This document shows, piece after piece, positions 55,516 through 61,921 of a DNA stretch of 61,921 nucleotides; position 1 is the first letter of the stretch, and every line of letters begins with the position of its first letter. Under the pieces are notes generated by a model. The model did not search any database, was not told the DNA's origin, and worked only from the letters and a program-made list of their open reading frames with translations. This DNA is from Marinicella sp. Lineage in GTDB: Bacteria > Pseudomonadota > Gammaproteobacteria > Xanthomonadales > Marinicellaceae. The position numbers and the translations under genes are program-made. The stretch is from assembly GCA_028284365.1 (NCBI GenBank), contig JANQRW010000076.1:1-61921 (forward strand), written 5' to 3'.

Positions 55516-56784
55516 TTGAGCAGTAAAGTCACCAGACTGCGCGGTATGTATGATGTCACTCCAGACCAGGTTTGGGTTTGGCAAAAACTAGAAGACATTG
55601 TTACTTCCGCCTTAAATCAATACGGGTATAAAGAGATCCGTTTTCCTATTTTGGAAAAAACCACTTTGTTTCATTCTGCCATTGGTGAAGTCACCGATGT
55701 GGTGGAAAAAGAAATGTTCACTTTTAAAACCCGCAAGGGAGAATCGATTAGCATGAGACCTGAGGGTACAGCATCTACAGTTCGAGCGGTGTTGCAGAAT
55801 GGTTTGATTTTTAATGACCCGCAAAAACTTTGGTATAACTGTCCCATGTTCCGCTACGAAAAGCCCCAGAAAGGTCGCAACCGCCAATTTTCACAGGTGG
55901 GTGCTGAAGTTTTTGGTTTTGAAGGGCCGGATGTGGATGCTGAATTGTTGTTGTTAACCAAAAAAATATGGGATCGTTTGGGTATAAAAAATGTGCGTTT
56001 GGAAATCAACAGTTTGGGGACTGCTGATTGTCGTGCGGCATACAGAAATGTGCTGGTTGCGTATTTTGAAAAACACTTTGATGTTCTGGATAAAGATGCA
56101 AAGAATCGTTTGCACAGTAATCCAATGCGAATTTTGGATTCTAAAAATCCAGCCTTAAAGACCGTGATTGCTGAAGCACCATTAATTAAGGACTACCTCA
56201 GTGAAGCATCACAGCAGCATTTCAAAGGGTTGTGTGACATCCTTGATGCCTGTGGTTTGGCTTATGAGGTTAACCCTAAATTAGTCCGTGGTTTGGATTA
56301 TTATACTCACAATGTTTTTGAATGGATTACCGAGGAACTGGGCTCACAGGGCACCATTTGTGCTGGTGGCCGTTATGATCGTTTGGTCGAAATGCAAGGA
56401 GGAAAACCGACCCCAGCAACTGGTTTTGCGATGGGCTTGGATCGTTTGGTTGAGTTAATTCTGGATCATGATCTTTGGGAATTTAAGTCAAACACACAAA
56501 TCTATCTAATTAAGGATAAGTGTACTTCTGATGCTAAAGTCATGGCGTTGGCGGAACAGATCAGGGCGGTATTGCCAGAGTTATACATGACTATGAACAT
56601 GGGACAAGCCTCCTTTAAATCACAATTTAAAAAAGCTGATAAATCAGGCGCCCAGTTCGCTATAATATTGGGAGAAGAAGAGCTTGAGCAGGGTGTTTAC
56701 TCACTGAAAGCACTTCATGACAGAAATTTTGGGCAAAAACGATTTTCATTCGATGAGTTGATCGATTTTTTAAGTCAACTTTAA
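55516..56784 (+). CDS. hisS: Histidyl-tRNA synthetase
   Basis: Charges tRNA-His. 422 residues, starting at TTG 55516 (SSKVTRLRGMYDVTP), a start supported by the alignable N-terminus. Class II motif 2 is FRYEKPQKGRNRQF, the histidine-binding LVRGLDYYT and AGGRYDRL are intact, and the C-terminal anticodon domain follows. It is preceded by a stem-loop and followed 34 bases later by the SPOR gene. Confidence 0.96.
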   Translation: MSSKVTRLRGMYDVTPDQVWVWQKLEDIVTSALNQYGYKEIRFPILEKTTLFHSAIGEVTDVVEKEMFTFKTRKGESISMRPEGTASTVRAVLQNGLIFNDPQKLWYNCPMFRYEKPQKGRNRQFSQVGAEVFGFEGPDVDAELLLLTKKIWDRLGIKNVRLEINSLGTADCRAAYRNVLVAYFEKHFDVLDKDAKNRLHSNPMRILDSKNPALKTVIAEAPLIKDYLSEASQQHFKGLCDILDACGLAYEVNPKLVRGLDYYTHNVFEWITEELGSQGTICAGGRYDRLVEMQGGKPTPATGFAMGLDRLVELILDHDLWEFKSNTQIYLIKDKCTSDAKVMALAEQIRAVLPELYMTMNMGQASFKSQFKKADKSGAQFAIILGEEELEQGVYSLKALHDRNFGQKRFSFDELIDFLSQL

Positions 56785-56818
56785 ACGATACTGAGTTGTT
56801 TAAAAAGGTAAGTATTCA

Positions 56819-57802
56819 ATGGATCAAGAGTTAAAACAACGCTTAATAGGTGCTTCAGTTATCATTGCTTTGGCAATTATTTTTGTACCCATGTTATTCG
56901 ATGGTGAAGTGGCTGATAAAAACAATCAGAATATCAGTATTTCAATTCCTGAAGCTGGTGAGAATAGTCTGGAAGTCAAAAAGTTTGAACTAGACAAACC
57001 AGTGGTTGAAGCTAAAGATATACCACCTACCGAGGCAGAATTAATCATCACTGAAGAATCACCACAATTGGTTAGCACTGAATCAGTTAATGTAATTGAT
57101 GATATAACTGATGATGTGCCTGATCAGGCACAACCAGGACCACAGGGTCATATTCAACCCAAACCTGCTGAAACTCAACCGATCGAATCTGCGGCAAACA
57201 AACCAGTTGACAACCCCACTGTAGCGCCTAAACCAACTGTAATTCCGCCACCAGTTACTCAACCAGTTGCTGTTAATCAGATCTTTCGTGTTAAGTTGGG
57301 TAGTTTTTCTCAACAGGCTAATGCTGAACGTGTTAAGAGTTCATTGCTACAAAAAAACATCAAAGCCATTGTTGAATACAATCCAGGTTTGAAGTTATAT
57401 CGTGTTTGGTCACAAGAAATGTACCAAGACGAAAGTAAAGCCAATGCCTATGTTGCTGCTGTAGATAAGTTAAAGCTTAATATAGGTACGCCTAAGGTCA
57501 TTACGTTATCAGCTGATGAAGTAACCCAAATGGCGAGCCAAGGCCAAATGGGATGGGTGGTTCAATTGGGTAGTTTCTCTGCACAGAAAAATGCCATTGA
57601 ATTGCGTAACAAAGTTAAAGCGGCTGGTTTTGCTGGATTTGTAGATCTTGTCACTAATAGCCGTGGTCAACAATTGTACCGTTTACGTATTGGCCCTTTG
57701 ATGCAAAAAGTTGATGCTGAAAGAACCAAAGCCGACATCAAACAAAAATTAAAACTTGATGGTTTAATCAAACCTCATGAATTAGGACAAATTATCAATT
57801 AA
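56819..57802 (+). CDS. DedD-like protein with two SPOR domains
   Basis: 327 residues with one transmembrane helix near the N-terminus (9-28), a Pro/Glu-rich linker, and two C-terminal SPOR domains (about 157-235 and 240-320; RVKLGSFSQQANAE and WVVQLGSFSAQKNA). SPOR domains bind denuded glycan strands at the septum, so it is probably a division-associated protein like DedD. E. coli DedD has one SPOR domain; two is a variant. It overlaps cvpA by one base and is placed before cvpA-purF as in E. coli. Confidence 0.88.
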   Translation: MDQELKQRLIGASVIIALAIIFVPMLFDGEVADKNNQNISISIPEAGENSLEVKKFELDKPVVEAKDIPPTEAELIITEESPQLVSTESVNVIDDITDDVPDQAQPGPQGHIQPKPAETQPIESAANKPVDNPTVAPKPTVIPPPVTQPVAVNQIFRVKLGSFSQQANAERVKSSLLQKNIKAIVEYNPGLKLYRVWSQEMYQDESKANAYVAAVDKLKLNIGTPKVITLSADEVTQMASQGQMGWVVQLGSFSAQKNAIELRNKVKAAGFAGFVDLVTNSRGQQLYRLRIGPLMQKVDAERTKADIKQKLKLDGLIKPHELGQIIN

Positions 57803-58425
57803 TGAACTGGTTTGATCTGACCATAATCGGCATCCTGGCATTGTCTGTCATTGTTAGCCTATTTCGCGGTTTAATTCGTGAAGTCATGTCTTTATTGATT
57901 TGGATTGGTGCATTTTGGTTAGCTTGGACTTTCGTGGATAAAGGGGCTGATTGGCTAGAAACATTTATTGAACTACCATCAGCCAGGCATTTGATTTCTT
58001 TTGTGGCGTTGTTTTTAGCGGCTCTGATTGTGGGTGGTATGATCAATTATTTGGTCGGTAAAATGATTACGAAGACTGGGCTGGGAGCGACCGATCGCTT
58101 TTTTGGTATGTTTTTTGGTTTAAGTCGTGGTATTGTTGCGGTCACTGCTTTGGTGCTATTTTTGCAGGCCACGCCATTCTCTAAAGACCCTTGGTGGACA
58201 GAATCTAAATTGACACCTCAATTCGCTAAACTGGCAGATTGGGTTAAGGAGCAAATGCCAGAGGACATGGCGGAGTATTTTTCTTTTATGAAGCCTGAAC
58301 AATTACAGGAAACACTGAATCCTGCTTTAAAAGAACTGAATAAGGAACAACCAACAACTGAGGGTGAAGCACCGGCTGAGGTCGAGCCGGATGAGCCAGT
58401 ACCTGAATCGGATACAGATATATAA
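57802..58425 (+). CDS. cvpA: CvpA family membrane protein
   Basis: 207 residues with four hydrophobic segments and the conserved [21 protein letters not shown] opening. CvpA is needed for colicin V production in E. coli and contributes to envelope homeostasis. The C-terminus has an acidic tail. It lies immediately before purF with the stop and start overlapping (TAATG). Confidence 0.93.
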   Translation: MNWFDLTIIGILALSVIVSLFRGLIREVMSLLIWIGAFWLAWTFVDKGADWLETFIELPSARHLISFVALFLAALIVGGMINYLVGKMITKTGLGATDRFFGMFFGLSRGIVAVTALVLFLQATPFSKDPWWTESKLTPQFAKLADWVKEQMPEDMAEYFSFMKPEQLQETLNPALKELNKEQPTTEGEAPAEVEPDEPVPESDTDI

Positions 58426-59897
58426 TGTGTGGAATAGTCGGCATGATTGCCAACCATGATGTGGCATCAACCATATATGAATGTTTAACCATCCTTCAAC
58501 ACCGTGGCCAGGATGCTGCTGGTATTGCTACTTGTGAAGATGGTCAATTGGAGCTGGTAAAGAACAATGGCTTGGTCAGTGATGTATTCAGATCAGAAAG
58601 CGCCCAGAAGCTCAAAGGACTCTCGGGTATAGGTCATGTCAGGTATCCGACTGCTGGTTCCAGTAATTTCGAAGAGGCCCAGCCTTTCTATGTGAACTCT
58701 CCTTTTGGGATTGGTTTGGCTCATAATGGTAATTTACACAATGCTGAACAGTTAAAAAAAGAACTGTTCGCAGAAGATCGTCGGCATATCAATACACAGT
58801 CAGATTCTGAAGTTTTGCTCAATGTATTTGCGCATGAGCTACAGAATGCCTCAGGGTTAGTGATTACGCCAGAAGCTGTATTTCATGCCGTATCCAGAGT
58901 CCACAAACGGTGTGAAGGCGCCTACGCCAACGTACTTATCATACCTAATTATGGCATTGTTGCTTTTCGTGACCCCAATGGCATCAGGCCGTTGGTTTAT
59001 GGTGTGCGCAAAACCAAAGGTGCCAAAGATGAATACATGGTAGCCTCAGAAAGTATTGCCTTGGATCAGCATGATTTTGAGTTATTGGATGATGTGGCTC
59101 CTGGCGAGGCAGTTATTATTACCAATGACCGCCAATTACACCGCAAACAGTGCGCAGAGAATACGCAACTCTCACCTTGTGTTTTTGAGTATGTGTACTT
59201 TGCCAGACCTGATTCAATGATTGATGATGTCTCTGTTTATAAAGCCCGGTTGCGTATGGGGGAAAAATTAGCCGAGCGTATCAAAGAGCGTTGGGCCGAT
59301 GAAGAAATTGATGTGGTTATTCCCATACCTGAATCATCAAGAACCAGCGCCATACCTATGGCTTATGACTTGGGCTTGAAATTTCGTGAAGGTTTTATCA
59401 AGAATAGATACATAGGTCGAACATTTATTATGCCTGGTCAGGAACAACGAGTTAAATCAGTACGTCGAAAATTGAATGCGGTCGAACTTGAATTCAGGAA
59501 TAAAAACGTACTGCTAATTGATGATTCGATTGTCCGTGGTACAACTTCAAAACAAATCATCCAAATGGCCAGAGAGGCGGGAGCCAAGAAAGTTTATTTT
59601 GCTTCAGCTGCACCGCCTGTCCGTTATCCTAATGTTTATGGTATCGACATGCCGGTTTCGGATGAGCTCATTGCCCATAACCGCACTGAAGATGAGATTT
59701 GTAAATTGTTGGGGGCTGATGGTTTAATTTATCAAACCCTGGAAGATTTAGAAGCTGCTTGTAAGGAAGGTAATCCTAAGATTGATCGTTTCGATTCTTC
59801 TTGTTTTTCCAATGAGTATGTCACGGATGTCGGTGCTGAATATTTTGAAAAAATTGGTATTCAACGCAGTGACATGGCTAAGCAGGGAAATGCCTGA
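58425..59897 (+). CDS. purF: Amidophosphoribosyltransferase
   Basis: First committed enzyme of purine synthesis, making phosphoribosylamine from PRPP and glutamine. The N-terminal glutaminase uses Cys2 (MCGIVGMI), with HRGQDAAGI nearby. The PRPP-binding site is [17 protein letters not shown]. The 490 residues are about the length of the E. coli enzyme. It starts at the cvpA stop and overlaps the UbiH-like start by 8 bases. Confidence 0.97.
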   Translation: MCGIVGMIANHDVASTIYECLTILQHRGQDAAGIATCEDGQLELVKNNGLVSDVFRSESAQKLKGLSGIGHVRYPTAGSSNFEEAQPFYVNSPFGIGLAHNGNLHNAEQLKKELFAEDRRHINTQSDSEVLLNVFAHELQNASGLVITPEAVFHAVSRVHKRCEGAYANVLIIPNYGIVAFRDPNGIRPLVYGVRKTKGAKDEYMVASESIALDQHDFELLDDVAPGEAVIITNDRQLHRKQCAENTQLSPCVFEYVYFARPDSMIDDVSVYKARLRMGEKLAERIKERWADEEIDVVIPIPESSRTSAIPMAYDLGLKFREGFIKNRYIGRTFIMPGQEQRVKSVRRKLNAVELEFRNKNVLLIDDSIVRGTTSKQIIQMAREAGAKKVYFASAAPPVRYPNVYGIDMPVSDELIAHNRTEDEICKLLGADGLIYQTLEDLEAACKEGNPKIDRFDSSCFSNEYVTDVGAEYFEKIGIQRSDMAKQGNA

Positions 59898-61077
59898 AGT
59901 TGAGTTAAAAACTGAAGTCGCTGTCGTTGGTGGTGGTATGGTTGGAATGGCCCTGGCTTTATCGCTGGCTCAAAACCAAATTGAATCAGTGCTGTTGGAA
60001 GCCAGTGAGGTGATAACTGACCACTCTGAACAATTTGACGACCGCACTTTGGTTATCAATCCAGCATCAAAGGTATTTTGGGACAGTTTAGGTCTGTGGT
60101 TAGAAATTGAACCACATACCACCCCTATCAATCATGTTCACGTATCCAATCAGGGGCACTTTGGGATGGTGCAATTTGATAAAGATGAAATGGAAGTACC
60201 ACAGTTGGGACATGTGATTGCGGCAAAATCCTTAGCCAATATCTTGCTCCAGGCAGTCAGAAAACAAAACCTAATTAATTGTCTTCAGCCGGCCAGCCTT
60301 GAATCATTCGAGCAACATGATGCTGATGTAATCTTAAATGTGAAACACCATGAGCAACAACTTAAAGTCAGGGCACAATTAATGGTTGGTGCTGACGGTG
60401 TGCAATCAGCCATTAGGTCACAATTGAATCTACAAACCTCCGTTAAATCTTATCAACGCAAAGCAATCATCTGTAACATCACCACTGACCAAAGGCACCA
60501 AAACCGGGCTTTTGAGCGGCTGACTACCCAAGGGCCAATGGCTTTGTTACCATTTAAGAATCGGTTTGGTTTTGTCTGGTCAGTACAAGCACAAAAGGCA
60601 GATGAATTATTGACTGCAGACGATTCAACATTCATAGAACAAGCACAACAAGGTTTTGGTTACCGTGCGGGCTCTTTTCAGCAAATTGGACGTCGCAGCT
60701 CATACCCGTTGTTTCAAATTAAAGTACCACAACAATACAAACACAGGGTGGTTCTGATGGGTAATGCAGCGCATGCAGTCAGCCCGGTTTCAGCACAAGG
60801 CCTTAACTTAGCGGTTCGTGGTGTTTCAAGATTAAGTCAATTGCTTACAGATTATAAAAACAAAGGCGTTGATATTGGTTCAACACAAGTTTTATCAGTG
60901 TATCAAGACAGTTCAGAGGCCGATCAAAATAGAACCTTAAATTACACTGATGATTTAATGACTTGGTTCAAAATCGATGAACCCATTGTCAATACAATTC
61001 GTTCTTTGGGATTGGTAGCAGTGAATGCCAAGTTGGAGCTGAAGAAAAAGCTGTACCAGACAGCAGGTGGTTTGTGA
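59890..61077 (+). CDS. ubiH: Ubiquinone-biosynthesis FAD monooxygenase, UbiH-like
   Basis: About 395 residues from ATG 59890; longer open frames upstream are in purF. The FAD-binding GGGMVGM near the start, the [14 protein letters not shown] element and [18 protein letters not shown] mark the UbiH/UbiF/VisC family, which hydroxylates the ubiquinone ring. UbiH is the best fit for the GPMALLP element. A second member of the same family starts at its stop codon. Confidence 0.85.
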   Translation: MPEVELKTEVAVVGGGMVGMALALSLAQNQIESVLLEASEVITDHSEQFDDRTLVINPASKVFWDSLGLWLEIEPHTTPINHVHVSNQGHFGMVQFDKDEMEVPQLGHVIAAKSLANILLQAVRKQNLINCLQPASLESFEQHDADVILNVKHHEQQLKVRAQLMVGADGVQSAIRSQLNLQTSVKSYQRKAIICNITTDQRHQNRAFERLTTQGPMALLPFKNRFGFVWSVQAQKADELLTADDSTFIEQAQQGFGYRAGSFQQIGRRSSYPLFQIKVPQQYKHRVVLMGNAAHAVSPVSAQGLNLAVRGVSRLSQLLTDYKNKGVDIGSTQVLSVYQDSSEADQNRTLNYTDDLMTWFKIDEPIVNTIRSLGLVAVNAKLELKKKLYQTAGGL

Positions 61078-61921
61078 TGAGAGAGAATTATGATGTAATC
61101 ATCAACGGTGGTGGTATGGTTGGTTCTGTGACTGCATTGTTGTTGGCTGATGCAGGGCTGTCAGTGGCGGTTATAGAAGCACAAACACAAACCACGTACA
61201 GTAAAAAGAATGACCGTGAACTAAGGGTTTCAGCGATATCTCAACACAACCTCGAGTTGTTCAACAAACTAAACATAACTGATTTGATGCAAACCAGCCG
61301 CATGGGTTATTACCAGCATATGCAAATTTGGGATAATAACTCCACTGGTGAAATCGCTTTTGATGGCCCTGGACAAAAACCATTGGGAGCTATGGTGGAA
61401 AACAACCAAATCATCGCTGCTGCGCAGCAACAGTTAGGTAAACATGCCAATGTAGAGGTATTTTATGCCACCTCAATCGAATCATTTGAGCAGACTGAAC
61501 GCAAAGTCAAAGTGGTGTTAAATCAAAACGATGTGTTACAGGCACATTTGTTGGTGGGTGCAGATGGAGCCCGCTCCAAAATCAGAGAAAATCTAGGTAT
61601 AAAAGTCAAACAAAAACCATATCAACAACATGGTTTGGTGTGTTATTTAAGCCTTGAAAATGCGCCGGTAAACACAGCTTTACAAGCATTTAATTCAGGT
61701 GGTCCAGTGGGTCTATTACCCATGAATGAAGGTCTGTTTTCGATGGTTTGGAGCTTGCCTGAAGACCAAGTAGAGTTCTGGCTCAAAACAGATGAGGGTA
61801 AATTCGTTAATGGCTTAAAAGCACACATCAATCGTGATTTTGGTGAAATCAAATTACTCAGTGAACGGGTTGCCTTTCCATTGAACAAAACCTATGCCGA
61901 TACTGTTTATAAAAACCGAGT
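61077..61921 (+). CDS. Second UbiH/UbiI-family FAD monooxygenase, cut by the right edge
   Basis: Starts with ATG overlapping the TGA of the preceding gene (TGATG) and stays open to the edge (281 codons). It shows NGGGMVGSVTALLLA near residue 11, the DREL-VSAIS and GADGARSKIR motifs of the family, and SMVWSLP. C-terminal FAD-binding and substrate parts are outside the window. It is probably UbiI, UbiF or VisC, which I cannot separate from this fragment. Confidence 0.85.
   Translation, partial: MRENYDVIINGGGMVGSVTALLLADAGLSVAVIEAQTQTTYSKKNDRELRVSAISQHNLELFNKLNITDLMQTSRMGYYQHMQIWDNNSTGEIAFDGPGQKPLGAMVENNQIIAAAQQQLGKHANVEVFYATSIESFEQTERKVKVVLNQNDVLQAHLLVGADGARSKIRENLGIKVKQKPYQQHGLVCYLSLENAPVNTALQAFNSGGPVGLLPMNEGLFSMVWSLPEDQVEFWLKTDEGKFVNGLKAHINRDFGEIKLLSERVAFPLNKTYADTVYKNR

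Noticed and set aside
1..61921. CRISPR arrays, tRNA or rRNA genes, integrases or transposases
   Set aside because: I found no regularly spaced repeats, no cloverleaf-like tRNA and no recombinase motifs; a short tRNA could still be missed by eye.

Overview
The window looks like a chromosomal segment of a marine or aquatic gammaproteobacterium with roughly 40-43% G+C (estimated by eye). Gene content and synteny are gammaproteobacterial: maf-rng-yhdP-tldD, rlmN-pilW-rodZ-hisS, and dedD-cvpA-purF followed by ubiH-type hydroxylases. A secreted protein at 33.1 kb carries an 'FSDGFES' tail element of a kind I associate with Marinicella, Wenzhouxiangella and Xanthomonadales. A Marinicella-like organism is my best guess, but it is an inference. 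I found no rRNA, tRNA, CRISPR array or complete insertion sequence.

Layout. 0.1-4.6 kb: a DUF885 zinc-peptidase-like protein, serA, and a divergent D-2-hydroxyglutarate dehydrogenase that probably recycles the by-product of SerA. 4.6-6.5 kb: an AT-rich accessory block with an SMC/ABC-like ATPase and a small TOPRIM-like protein. This is a candidate RloAB/PARIS-like defence pair, preceded by what may be a gene fragment. 6.5-12.8 kb: a secreted hypothetical, an MtfA-like peptidase, a GNAT acetyltransferase, two small ORFs (one with an in-frame tandem repeat) and two tandem TPR-GGDEF diguanylate cyclases. 12.8-16.0 kb: ovoB-ovoA for ovothiol biosynthesis. 16.3-25.2 kb: a tightly packed run rsfS-rlmH-maf-rng-yhdP-(PqiA/LetA-like)-tldD. 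25.3-30.0 kb: three exported hydrolases (lipase-like lipoprotein, M20 amidohydrolase, S9 prolyl oligopeptidase). 30.2-34.6 kb: ppiB, ppnN, a small secreted gene with a frameshift in a T7 run, and a large secreted protein. 34.7-40.4 kb: a DUF748 AsmA-like protein, a WYL regulator and acetoacetyl-CoA synthetase.

40.4-42.6 kb is a second accessory block. A mosaic of inverted repeats is followed by a coupled 32-codon leader ORF, an HNH endonuclease and a DUF3800 protein. 43.0-45.2 kb holds a lipoprotein whose C-terminus is a type IV pilin body, an unusual fusion. 45.3-51.8 kb is a fatty-acid beta-oxidation operon in the order psrA-like regulator, FadE-like, HAD/ECH multifunctional enzyme, thiolase. 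A PsrA-type operator lies just upstream of the regulator, and the FadE-like protein has lost a signature motif. 52.2-61.9 kb is housekeeping: ndk, rlmN, pilW, rodZ, hisS, a double-SPOR DedD-like protein, cvpA, purF, a UbiH-type hydroxylase and a second such hydroxylase cut by the right edge.

The most interesting items are the lipoprotein-pilin fusion, the ATPase/TOPRIM pair with its possible hsdS-like fragment, the HNH/DUF3800 block with a coupled leader peptide, the PqiA-like protein embedded between yhdP and tldD, the degenerate FadE and the T7 frameshift gene.
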